From: Oenanthe sinensis
Lineage: Eukaryota > Streptophyta > Magnoliopsida > Apiales > Apiaceae
Assembly: GCA_028671895.1 (NCBI GenBank)
Contig: JAPMAC010000207.1
Location: 6,944,001 to 7,008,000 of the forward strand
Reading direction: 5' to 3'
Length of the DNA stretch: 64,000 nucleotides
How positions within the stretch are numbered: the first letter of the stretch is position 1; the number at the start of each line of letters is the position of its first letter. The translations under genes and the position numbers were made by a program. The notes beneath the pieces are model-generated. The model did not search any database and was not told where the DNA came from. It saw only the letters and a program-made list of their open reading frames with translations. Shown here in pieces: positions 31,417 to 42,112 of the stretch.

Positions 31417-34400
31417 TCACGCATCCATGAGGTGAATCACCTCTTCCTCAGAATCAACTGGCAATTCTAAAAATGGCTTGAGCCTCTGACCGTTAACTTT
31501 CAAAATTTCACCAGTTTTAGGATTTTCAATTTCAACAGCACCATGAGGAAAAACAACCTTAACAAAATATGGTCCCTCCCACCTTGACCTCAACTTACCA
31601 GGAAATAAATGCAGCCTGGAGTTGTATAAAAGAACTTTTTGACCAGGAGAGAATGATTTTCTCAAGATAGATTTATCATGCAAAAGTTTAGTTCTTTCCT
31701 TATAAATTTTAGCATTTTCATAGGCATCATTCCTAAATTCCTCTAACTCGGACAATTGTAACTTCCTATGATTACCAGCAGTGGGTAGATTAAAATAGAA
31801 TTCTTTGATAGCCCACAAGGCTTTATGCTCAAGTTCCACAGGTAGATGACATGCTTTACCAAACACAGTCCTATATGGAGAAATACCCAAAACAGTCTTA
31901 AAAGCAGTGCGATAAGCCCAAAGTGCATCTATCAACTTAATAGACCAATCTGTCTTATGTGAGTTGACTGTTTTTTCTAGAATTTGTTTAATTTGCCTAT
32001 TAGAGACCTCAACTTGACCACTGGTTTGACGATGGTAAGGGGTAGCCAACCTTTGAGTGATGGAATACTTTTTCAAAAGAGACTCAAACTGATGGTTTTT
32101 GAAATGCGTACCTTGGTCACTAATTATAGCTCTAGGTGTACCAAATCTAGAAAAGATATTCTCCTTTAAGAACTTAAGAACTACCTTGTTATCATTGGAC
32201 TTAGTTGGTATGGCTTCGACCCATTTGGACACATAATCAACCGCTAAGAGAATGTAGAGGTTACCAAAAGAATTAGGAAATGGACCCATGAAATCTATTC
32301 CCCAAACATTAAAAATCTTAATTACTAAGATGGGATTCAACGTCATCATGTTTCTTCGAGTGATTTTTCCTATATGTTGACACCTACTACAAGCGGTACA
32401 AAACTCTATAGAATCTTTAAACAAACTAGGCCAATTGAAACCACATTGAAGGATTTTTGTAGCTGTCTTTTTAGTACTAAAGTGACATCCATAAGCCTGA
32501 TCATGACAAAAGGAAAGTACACTTCTAAACTCATGGTTGGGAACACACCTCCTAATGATTTGGTCTGGAAAATATTTGAAAAGATAGGGATCATCCCAAA
32601 AGAAGTGTTTGGCTTGTGAGAGAAATTTGGATTTATCTTACTTAGACCATTGAGAAGGAATCTCACCAGTGACAAGGTAGTTGACAATATCAGCAAACCA
32701 AGGAGTAACAGAGATGGAAAGAAGATGTTCATCGGGAAAAGATTCATTTAAGGGTATATCAATAGTGGAATCCACTATTAATCGAGAGAGATGATCGAAA
32801 ACAACATTTTCTGAACCCTTTTTATCCCTAATTTCTAGGTCAAATTCCTGAAGCAACAAGACCCATCTAATAAATCGGGCCTTTGAGTCTTTTTTTGAGA
32901 AAAGGTATCTAAGGGCTGTGTGATCGGTATAAACAATGATTTTGGAACCGATAAGATATGACCGAAACTTCTCAAGGGCAAAGACTACTGCTAAGAGCTC
33001 TTTTTCAGTTGTGGAGTAATTAAGCTGAGCATCATTTAAGGTCTTACTAGCGTAGTAAATGACATGAGGTATTTTATCTATTCGTTGACCTAACACCGCC
33101 CCTACCGCATAATCCGAAGCATCACACATTAACTCAAAAGGTTGATTCCAATCGGGGGACTTGATGATCGGGGCTGAAGTCAATTCTTTCTTAAGGTGGT
33201 CAAAAGATTGAACACACTCATTAGTAAACTCGAATTTGACCTCCTTTGAAAGAAGGTTGGTCAAGGGTCTAGCCTTCTTACTAAAATCTTTAATGAAACG
33301 TCGATAAAAACCGGCATGTCCTAAAAATGAGCGAATTTCTTTGACAGATTTTGGTGGAGGGAGATTAGCAATAAAGTCGACTTTGGCCTTATCAACTTCA
33401 ATTCCCTTTTTAGAAATTTTGTGACCAAGAACAATTCCTTCCTTAACCATGAAATGACATTTTTTCCAATTAAGAACGAGGTCGGTTTCTTTACACCTTT
33501 TTAAGACCAAGTCGAGATGGTGTAGACACTGATGAAAAGAAGAACCAAAGATAGAAAATTCATCTATAAAGACTTCTAGAAAGTCTCCTATCATGTCAGA
33601 AAAGATGCTAGTCATGCACCTTTGAAAGGTAGAAGGGCCAGTAGTTAGGCCAAAAGCTTACCGATGATAAGCGAAGGTTCCGAAAGGGCAAGTGAACGTG
33701 GTCTTTTCTTGGTCCTCGGGAGCAATGGGGATTTGGAAATACCCAGAATAACCGTCTAGAAAGCAATAATAAGAATGACCTGCTAACCTTTCTAACATTT
33801 GGTCCATGAAGGGTAAAGGAAAGTGGTCTTTTCTAGTGGTAGCATTAAGTTTCCTATAATCAATACACATTCTCCAACCAGACTGCACACGAGTGGGAAC
33901 TTGTTCACCATTTTCATTAACTACTACAGTGATTCCTGACTTTTTAGGCACAACTTGAACAGGACTGACCCAAGGGCTATCAGATATAGGAAAGATGATT
34001 CCATTATCTAGACATTTGAGGATTTCCTTCCTAACCACTTCCATGAGTGTGGGGTTCAACCTCCGTTGGGGCTCTCTAACTGGTTTAACATCATCAACTA
34101 AGTGAATCCTATGTTGGACAATGGCATGGCTAATTCCCTTGATATCATATATACTCCACCCTATGGCTTCTTTATTCTCTCGAAGCACGTGTAAAAGCTC
34201 TTCTTCTTGAGAAAGAGTAAGATCAGATGCAATGATCACGGGAAGAGACTTGAAAGGACCTAGAAATGTATACTTAAGAGTATCAGGAAGGGGTTTGAGT
34301 TCTAACTCTGGTGGACTTGACGCAACAGATTCACTAGCTTCGTAAAGTGACAAATGAAAGGTTTCGAACTCATGATTAGAACAAGGAGTGGTTGACTCTA

Positions 34401-34860
34401 ACATTTCATTGACCTCACTTATATAATTTGTTTCATCCCAATCTTGACCAAAATGATTTAAACAAAGTCTTAGAGCAGCATCGACATCCACTAACCCATC
34501 AATCATGTTAACTTCTAGAGGTTGGTCAAAATAGTCATGGGGTTGTTTTCCTACATTGAAAATGTTGAGATCAATGGTCATGTTTTCAAAAGTTAGTTTC
34601 AGTAAACCATTCCTACAGTTGATTAAGGCATTGGAAGTGGCTAGAAAAGGTCTTCCTAGAATGATAGGAATTTGGTTCTTAAGATTTTTGACAGGTTCGG
34701 TTTCTAAAACAATAAAATCCACGAGGAAGACAAAATCACCAACCTTAATTAACACATCCTCGACTATGCCCTCAGGAGTTTTGACAGAACGGTCAGCTAA
34801 TTGAAGAGTGATACTAGTGTTTTTGAGTTCACCTAAACCCAAAGCTTGATAATGGAAGCA
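31417..34860 (-). pseudogene. pol: Athila pol: protease end, RT, RNase H, integrase (in-frame stops)
   Basis: Collinear pieces in order on the minus strand. Frame 34842-33658: protease tail with ILGRPFLAT, then RT (WRMCIDYRKLN, FLDGYSGYFQI) up to FGTFAYHR and a TAA. Frame 33615-32638: rest of RT with FIDE where a (Y/F)xDD box is expected, then RNase H (MCDASDYAVGAVLGQ, YSTTEKELLAVVFALEKFRS) up to a second stop. Frame 32424-31417: integrase with the end of the HHCC finger (CTACSRCQ), the core Asp in WGIDFMGPF, the second Asp in SDQGTHF, Glu in QVEVSNRQ, and a C-terminal WEGPY. The stops at about 33658 and 32638 are in one frame, so only point lesions separate the pieces. The Asp-to-Glu change in the RT box would by itself impair polymerase activity. 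Confidence 0.88.
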
Positions 34861-35725
34861 GATTCACACTAGCTCCTAGATCAAGTAAAGCTTAGTCAAT
34901 GAAAGTATCACCTATGGTACAAGAAATAGTGGGACAACCAGGGTCCTTATACTTCATAGGGATTTGATGCGATATGATGGAACTAACATGAGAAATTAGG
35001 AAAGCTTTCTTAGGAACATGAGTAGTTCTTTTATGAGTACACAAATCTTTTAGACACTTCGCATAAGAGGGAATTTGTTGAATTGCATCTAAAAGAGGAA
35101 TGTTGATCTTGACTTGTTTAAAGACTTCCAAAATCTTATCCAATTGAGCAGATTGTTTGTTTGAAGTGAGTCTTTGAGGAAATGGGGCTTTTGGTTTGAA
35201 GACTTTTTCACTAGACATATCAGAGATGGGTTTTGAAGGTGCTTCATCAGATTTGGAAGGTTCACTAGATTGCACGACTACTTCAGAACTCTTGGGAGAC
35301 AATGATTAGTCAAGACTAGGATTTAAGAGTAAAGGATTTGGTTCAGAAGTGAGTTTTTCTTCCTCTTGAGTATTGAGACCATCATGATTGTTAAATTGAT
35401 TACCGGACCTAAGAGAGATAATATAATTCACATTTTCAAGAGATTTTTGGTTTGGATGAAATTTAGGATTAACCTCAGGTTGACTAGGAAATCGGTTTTT
35501 CTCTCTCTCACTGATTGTGTTGGCTAACTGACTCATTTGGACCTCTAGTTTAGATATGGCTTGAGTATTGGAATTTAGTAACTGCCTATCTTGGGTCATA
35601 GTTTGCATGAAAGCCTGTTGAGATTGAGTTATATTAGCCTGGGATTTCAATAACGCCTCAATACTCTTTTCCAAGAAAAGATATAGAAGTAAACACCTAA
35701 AAAAAATGCAAAAGAAAAATCCCAT
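34861..35725 (-). pseudogene. Athila gag C-terminus and protease start (broken)
   Basis: Two minus-strand pieces. 35725-35306 ends a gag-like linker with SQLANTISEREKNRFPSQ and ISLRSG. 35302-34892 carries PFPQRLTS, EVFKQVKINIPLLDAIQQ and PSYAKCLKDL, the characteristic Athila segment before protease. A TAA then interrupts just before a protease-like LLDLGASVNLL (about 34895-34860), where Leu follows the active-site Asp as in other Athila copies. Gag sequence upstream of this is missing. Confidence 0.8.
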
Positions 35726-36586
35726 GTCTATGTTAACCTAGAGAAATTCTAGACCAAATCCTAACTTTATGATAATATTAAAAGTCACAAATCTAAAAAT
35801 ATTCAAACCGATTGGCCAGGCAGATGGAAGCATTGCCAAGAGGCTAACCACCTTTCTAGACACCAATCCTAATTGGCTATGTAAGCTCTCGCTTTCCTAG
35901 ACACCAAAAGTAAGAATACGTAAATATTTGTCTCGTCTTAGGTTCTCTTCCTAAGTGAGCGCGAAATCCTAGGGGCCAACGTCTACTTGATTTTATTAAG
36001 GTCAGGGGAATGCAAGATGAAGTTTTAGTGATTTGTGGGTCAAGGAAAGGGTGATGAAATCCCTTACCTTATCTTGTAATTGGGTGGCACCCTTAAGATT
36101 GATTAAATGAATGCAACACACAAATAACGAGAAAATAAACAACTATGGATGCACTACACTACGTGAATTAATAATCTAAATTGTACGTACCTCTTTCCTT
36201 CAGCAATCACCACAATTATAAGATAGAAAGAAATAACATACAATAAAAAAAAACTAGACGATGTGCTCCTATGTGAGATGTGAATGATGCAACAAATTGG
36301 TTTTTAACAAGACAAATAACTAACTAATTTTTTTGAATTTCTTTTTAATATTTAATTTTTTTGGATTTTTTTAATATTTGTGAGAAAAATAAATAAATTA
36401 GAGAGGTGATACGGAATACCGAAAAGTGTTTTCCAAAAATTTCTAAGGAGACAACGATGCCTTCTAACGATCTTCTTGTCCAAACTTTTCCCCGCTTCAC
36501 AAATCCCTAAAAAATACAAAGAAAAAAAAGGAAAAATAAGAAACTAATCCGAAGAATTAAATATTAAGGAGTAAAAAGTACCAATA
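35726..36586 (-). other. Element C leader; gag N-terminus and core deleted
   Basis: Only about 860 bases lie between the primer site and the gag C-terminal remnant, and they hold no gag domain. Full Athila elements have well over 1 kb of gag here. Part of it (35815-35990) looks like unrelated low-copy sequence. Nothing else is recognisable. Confidence 0.6.
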
Positions 36587-36609
36587 GTCCCCGGCAGCGG
36601 CGCCAAAAA
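36587..36609 (-). other. Primer-binding site of element C (Asp tRNA type)
   Basis: The minus strand reads TTTTGGCGCCGCTGCCGGGG followed by ACT, a few bases from the LTR end. TGGCGCCGTTGCCGGGG is the usual Athila site, so one base differs. Confidence 0.88.
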
Positions 36610-36611
36610 CT

Positions 36612-39432
36612 TGATGTGTTGAAATACTGCAAGCGCACAGTGTTTAATTGTAGCAATCACAGATCGATCCTCAGAGACTATGAAACTTCTAAACCCTAAC
36701 AAATAAATCAGGCAGACTAGAAAAATAGTTATGAGAGAGATTTAATTAACCTAATAAGCAAATAAGATCAAATAAATATGAAAAACCTAGGAATCCGAAT
36801 CCATCAATTAATCACAATTAATATCCAACTTGCCCTAAAAATCAATTCTCTTCCTTCAACAAATAAATATCAATTAACGAGACAAGCATATACTATGAAA
36901 CTTATTCTCTAATAATAACCCATCAAAACTTCATGAAGCAAGCATAGGCTACGAAAAATAAATCTGGTAACAATAATATATCAAAATCACTTTGTTAATC
37001 AAACAATTAAGCACCGAGAAAATTATGAGAATCAAATAATAGGAACAAACAAATACTAAAAATAATCAACTAACTTCACCTTCATCCTAGAGCTAGAGAA
37101 TTAGCTAGACATGATTATATAATAAACGAGACAAGTATTTATTAAGCATGTACCAAGCATTATTAACCATGTAATATAAACTAATAATATAAATTTAATA
37201 ACAGGACGTAGTAAGGACAGGTGCATATGAACAACTAGAATAAGGTTAAAGAATTTGACTTAAAATCGAGATGCATTGAAGTGGTGCGGCAAACAAACAA
37301 GAAAATTAATAAGAAGTTATTATAGGCATATAAACGAAAAGAGACGAAAATCATATGGGATGAATAAAGCAAGCACAAAACGGAAGTGACATGGAAAAGA
37401 ATAACTAGAATGAAAACAATTAATAATTGTTAGTGTAGGTGCCCTAGAGGCAATACAATGTTTCTTTTAATAGACCTTTATGTCATTTGATTATTCAATA
37501 AACGTATTTATTATGACTTTAAATACTACGATATATTTGTTAGCATAATAAATGTCCTTAGAATCATGATACATATTGTATAGTTTAGTACATGACTTGA
37601 ACTTGAGATTATATAATAGATCATATTCTTAAATGTCCCTAGTCGAGTATTATTATTATAGGACAATAATAATATATAAATAGACTAGTATGTTGTTTGA
37701 CTGATAACCACATCTCATTGGTTATAAGTATGGGGATACTAAAGTCAACACATAGGTACATGCAGGAGTACATGGTACTGGACAGACCCACAGTGAGATT
37801 CTTCATGTTTAATAAAGTCATAAGAAAGACTCACAGTGATAATGGTGTAATGATCCTCTGACTTAGGATCATTATATTTCTATACGAGGATTAATATACT
37901 TTGACTACATTAAAAGTTACCTTTGACCGGGTAATGATAAAAGTGGACATCAGGTATATCATGAGTCGTATGAGAAATATGAATGATAGATAAAGGATTT
38001 AACCCTCCTATAATTAGGAGAGATATTATTGGCCTCTTGATTGAGTGAGACTATAAAATGCATGGCCGTGCTCAAATAATGATTTGTTTTCATAGTCTAC
38101 TCATGGATCAAGTAAACCCGGATTAAATGTTGAAGAGGATGACTAAATACATGCCTCGAGTTTAATCTATAATATATATGGTTAAAGGGATTATATTACA
38201 CGGAAACATTAATCACGAAAGGTTTTATCGAATCACGATTTAATTATTATTTAATTGGGTAGCAATGATGTATTACTAGATATCGCTCATTGTTTATAAT
38301 TTTATTAGAGAATAAAATTATTGCTAATTAAATAATATCCAACTTGCCCTAAAATTAGAGATTTAATTAACCTAATAAGCAAATAAGATCAAATAAATAT
38401 GAAAAACCTAGGAATCCGAATCCATCAATTAATCACAATTAATATCTAACTTGCCCTAAAAATCAATTCTCTTCCTTCAACAAATAAATATCAATTAACG
38501 AGACAAGCATATACTATGAAACTTATTCTCTAATAATAACCCATCAAAACTTCATGAAGCAAGCATAGGCTACGAAAAATAAATCCGGTAACAATAATAT
38601 ATCAAAATCACTTTGTTAATCAAACAATTAAGCACCAAGAAAAATCATGAGAATCAATCAATAGAAACAGGTAAATATTAAAAACAATCAACTAACTTCA
38701 CCTTCATCCTAGAGCTAGAGAATTAGCTAGAGATAATTATATAATAAACGAGACAAGTATTTATTAAGCATGTACCAAGCATTATTAACCATGTAATATA
38801 AACTAATAATATAAATTTAATAACAGGATGTAGTACGGACAGGTGCATACGAACAACTAGAATAAGGTTAAAGAATTTGACTTAAAATCGAGATGCAGTG
38901 AAGTGGTGCGGCAAACAAACAAGAAAATTAATAAGAAGTTATTATAGGCATATAAACGAAAAGAGACGAAAATCATATGGGATGAATAAAGCAAGCACAA
39001 AACGGAAGTGACATGGAAAAGAATAACTGGAATGAAAACAATTAATAAATATATTGCTTATCAAGAGTATTAACGTATGAGGGGGGAAAATAACAAAGCA
39101 AATAACTATTAAATTCTAGGGTAGCAAATACAAGAGAGAAGACCCATATATATAGGGAAAAATAATCAAGGTCTTAGACATCTATTACAAATTGGATTCT
39201 AAAAATATTTCCTTCTATTTTTTTTCCTTCTCCAACAAGTATTCGATTTTTACTCTAATTGCTTTGCCTCCAAGTAATCTCCACCTCTTTCTTTGTATTC
39301 TCCTTTTTCTGCTACAATTCAGATTTTAATTAATTTCCTACAAAACAAAATAAAAATAATTAGTTAACTAATAAAATTATGAAAATAAACATAAAATATG
39401 TATTAAAGATGTATTAATTTATGGACCCATCA
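36612..39432 (-). repeat. 5' (right) LTR of element C, mosaic
   Basis: 2821 bp built of three parts. (i) 36612-37427 is near-identical to 27368-28183 (about 4 differences by eye). (ii) 37428-38336 is a truncated copy of the embedded LTR (about 4 differences from 28184-29092). (iii) 38337-39432 restarts near position 125 of the Athila LTR and runs to its end, with clearly more differences (about 2-3%). Short AATAATAT homology and a small scramble (ATCCAACTTGCCCTAAAA) mark the joint near 38335-38355. Confidence 0.85.
37428..38336 (+). mobile_element. Truncated copy of the foreign LTR inside the right Athila LTR
   Basis: Same start (TGTTAGTGTAGGTGCC) and same insertion point as 28184. It ends abruptly at AATTAAATAATA, about 640 bases short. 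The small frames at 28395-28577 and 37639-37821 are identical only because the DNA is; I see no sign that they are genes. Confidence 0.85.
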
Positions 39433-39437
39433 ATAAC

Positions 39438-39860
39438 ACTTCTGGAATCGGAATAATCCTCAGAAGATCCAATGGCACTATGTCAAGCAGCATAACAGGA
39501 ACTATAAATGGCCTCTCCCCACTCCCTACTCAGTTACGGGCTGTATATGTTGGAATGAGGAGAGCATATGTTGAAGCTACTAGAAACGTCATTATTGGAA
39601 AACACAATCTGGAGGCCTTTAGTGCAATCAAGCTGTACAAGCAAAGTTTTCCTCATCATCCTAAAAAAAGATCCCACTTGGAACTGTTCTATCAAGTATG
39701 TTTACCCCATACGTAAAAAGGTGTTCACTTACTTGGCCTTGCTAGGAGGAGAATTGTTTCGTCGACTATATTTTTTCTTTGAGCCCATTGGCAGGGCAGG
39801 TGAATTGATGGATATAGATGTCAGCCTAGGCCCTCAACATCAACAATTTATTGATGTTTA
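39438..39860 (+). pseudogene. LINE-like RNase H domain, fragment 3 (C-terminal part)
   Basis: Continues fragment 2: SGIGIILRRSNG, then QLRAVYVGMRRAYVEATRNVII, the helix and strand of an RVT_3 RNase H domain with an acidic residue replaced. Near 39665-39680 the frame shifts by one and continues as DPTWNCSIKYVYPIRKK...FFEPIGRAGELMDID to a TAA at 39859. The frameshift, the lost acidic residues and three insertions make it a pseudogene. The likely source is the C-terminus of a plant LINE. A cellular RNase H-like gene cannot be excluded. Confidence 0.65.
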
Positions 39861-40389
39861 AATGAATGAAGAGGAGTTGGAAAATTTACAGATGGCTCTA
39901 CAATAGGGTTGGCATGGGCGGAACCAAGGAGGGGCTAAGGGAGGTTATAGCCCCGGTTAGAGTCAAAAAAATTAATATAAATTATTTTTTTAGATCATTT
40001 TAAAGTCCCTGTTAGATAGTAACTTCTATTTTTGCAATTCTAATGCATCTACTTACAATTTTAATACTTGTTAATTGTCGATATTTCTCACGCTATCACA
40101 CCATCCATTCTTGGATAGCTAAATTACAATTCTTATAAATGTTTTTTTGTATAATTCATTTGAATTTCTTGATTTTACTCCTTATTTTACAACCGTTTGA
40201 TTATAGTTTTACAAAGGACAATAAAACTAAAATAAATTTTCAATTAAATTGATTTGCAGAGTCTGATTGGTAGAGTATACTATTACATTACTCTCGTGGG
40301 ATTTTAAAAAAATTGATTGTCATTTTTCATCTTTTTCGCACATTGAACTCATGAATACATTTATTTATTAATATGATGCCCGATCATAG
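39861..40389. other. Unassigned sequence between RNase H remnant and CACTA end
   Basis: Possibly LINE 3' untranslated sequence. The stretch GGGCGGAACCAAGGAGGGGC (39915-39934) followed by TAGCCCCGG resembles the G-rich ends of some plant DNA transposons, but I find no partner end or TSD. No gene is seen. Confidence 0.4.
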
Positions 40390-41087
40390 CACTGCAAGAA
40401 ACATAGTCAATTCCGACTGTCATACAACCAATCGCTCTGAATCCAAGGTTAAACCCGATCGCAAGTTACCTGGGTCAGATTTATATTAAACCCGACCATT
40501 ATAACCGACCACTGTTAACCGTGGACCCCGTTGACCTGGCACGTAGCTTCAAAACTAACTGCAACAAAACAGACCACCAGATAAACCCGACTGCGTCAAA
40601 TAGTGATCGAATTTATCTTAAACCTGACCGTCATAACCGACCAATATTGACCGTTGGCCAATTGACCATGGACTTAGTGACACGTCATATAAAACCGACT
40701 GCTAAAACTGACCGATTGTCAGTCGATTTTGGCTTTAAAAATCTACAACTTATGATTTTCTGTGCGGTTACATTCAAGATGTTTTAACTGTGTGTAACCG
40801 ACTGCTAAAACCGACCGACTTTTCCAAAAAGCTGTCGTTTTTGACGCATGCAAAAATTTAAAGTTCAAATCTAGTAAACTGTGTGGTTATGGGAAATGAA
40901 GGGATGAGTCTATTTATTACTTATGCCTATAAATATATATAATGCATATGTAGTCTTCATTTTTCATAACTTATTTCTTACTTTCTCTCTATAATTTGGT
41001 AATACATATATATGTATATATATGTAGTTTATAGTTTCTATTGTTTCTTGCATATATGGTGATATTTTGTTTTGTTTTTTTATAGTT

Positions 41088-41300
41088 ATGGATTCAAACA
41101 AGAAGCCCGAGGAACCACAATAGCCAAGGAAGGTGCTAATGGAGGAGTTGAAAGAAGCCAAGATAGAAATAAATCTAATAAAGGAGAAGGTGATTGATTT
41201 GGAGATTCAAGTGGAGGATCTGCATGAGGCGTTGAAGGAGGCTAGAGTGGAGATAACCTATTTGAGGAAGTTATATGATCACAGAGACGAGTTTCCATAG
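41088..41300 (+). pseudogene. Small coiled-coil frame inside the CACTA 5' region
   Basis: ATG at 41088 follows an acceptor-like TTTTTTTATAG, and a TATA-like CCTATAAATATATATAA lies at about 40926-40943. An in-frame TAG at 41121 cuts the start. From ATG 41139 the frame encodes about 53 residues, nearly all helical heptads (VIDLEIQVEDLHEALKEA, VEITYLRKLYDHRDEFP). It has no domain that I recognise. It may be a remnant of an accessory CACTA protein or a captured gene end. A near-perfect inverted repeat follows at 41379-41419. Confidence 0.5.
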
Positions 41301-41378
41301 ATTATATAATTTGATTATGTTTATTTGAATGATTATGTTTAAGACTTATGTTTGAATGATTGTATATAATTTTTTTTT

Positions 41379-41419
41379 AAAAACTTGGCTGGTAGTGTAA
41401 AACTACTAGCCGAGTTTTT
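41379..41419. repeat. Inverted repeat (hairpin)
   Basis: AAAAACTTGGCTGGTAGT and ACTACTAGCCGAGTTTTT are complementary except at two positions, with a 3-5 base loop, flanked by A and T runs. It lies 80 bases after the coiled-coil frame. Confidence 0.85.
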
Positions 41420-42112
41420 TTAAACAATATCTTAGACAAAACCGACCGCGCCTAAACTGACTGTCTTTCTAAAACCGACCGAATTTGACAATTAAAATCC
41501 CAGAAAACCGATCGAGTTGATCATTAACCCGACAGTCCGTAGAACAAAACCGACTGGGTTCGTAGATTAGTGGTCTAGTAAGGTGGTCGGTTTAATAACA
41601 AATAAATTAATCACTTGAATAAACCCGACCGTTCTAGTCAATTTTATAAATATCGATCGGTTTTAGATATGCATTTGATTCCCCCATGAACCTACTATAC
41701 GAGCTACAATTTTTTATTATTTTAAAACCGATCGAATTACGTGATATGCTCATTTTGAAGCTACCAGATTTTTTTTGCTATTATCCCCTTTTTACTTCAT
41801 TTATTTCACTTATTTATCTATTATTAATATTAAAAAGAGAGCGAGAAAAAAGTGAGTGAAAATCTTGAATTGAAAGCTTGATTGTGGGAGAAGAGTGAAA
41901 GCTCATTAATTGTAAGTTGTTTTACTTTTTAAATTTTACTATTTCTGTGTGTATTATGCATGTACACACACACACACACATATATAGATGTGTTATTTTT
42001 TAAAGATTAAATATGGTAGTAATAAATGAGCATGCATATATTTATATATTATTTTGAAATTTAATTAATTTTTTATGAATGTGTAATAAATATTGTGTAA
42101 TATTTTTGTTAG

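Larger units (their letters stand above)
27368..39432 (-). mobile_element. Athila-lineage Ty3/gypsy retrotransposon with rearranged LTRs (element C)
   Basis: Minus-strand order: right LTR (36612-39432), Asp-type primer site, degraded gag/protease, RT-RNase H-integrase, polypurine tract, left LTR (27368-30067). LTR ends are TGATG...CATCA (the left copy now starts TAATG). The TSD is GTAAC (27363-27367) versus ATAAC (39433-39437), one mismatch. Both LTRs contain an embedded foreign LTR at the same point. The right LTR in addition has a truncated copy of it and a partial duplication of itself. The Athila assignment rests on protein motifs (FGSSFHQCLHHLDLVLKRC, HAGFYRRFIKDFSK) and the GGCGCCGCTGCCGGGG primer site. 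Gag is mostly deleted and pol has stops. It is a dead element. Confidence 0.9.
40390..41760 (+). repeat. CACTA 5' end and subterminal repeat region
   Basis: After the terminal CACTGCAAGAA, short motifs AAACCGAC, CCGACCG, GACCGA and their complements occur in dozens, on both strands, in two clusters (40410-40840 and 41440-41760). Such subterminal arrays are transposase-binding regions in characterised CACTA elements. The mini-gene lies between the clusters. Confidence 0.75.

Noticed and set aside
39911..39970. G-rich terminal-like motif of a DNA transposon
   Set aside because: No partner terminus or TSD found, so it is left as unassigned sequence.
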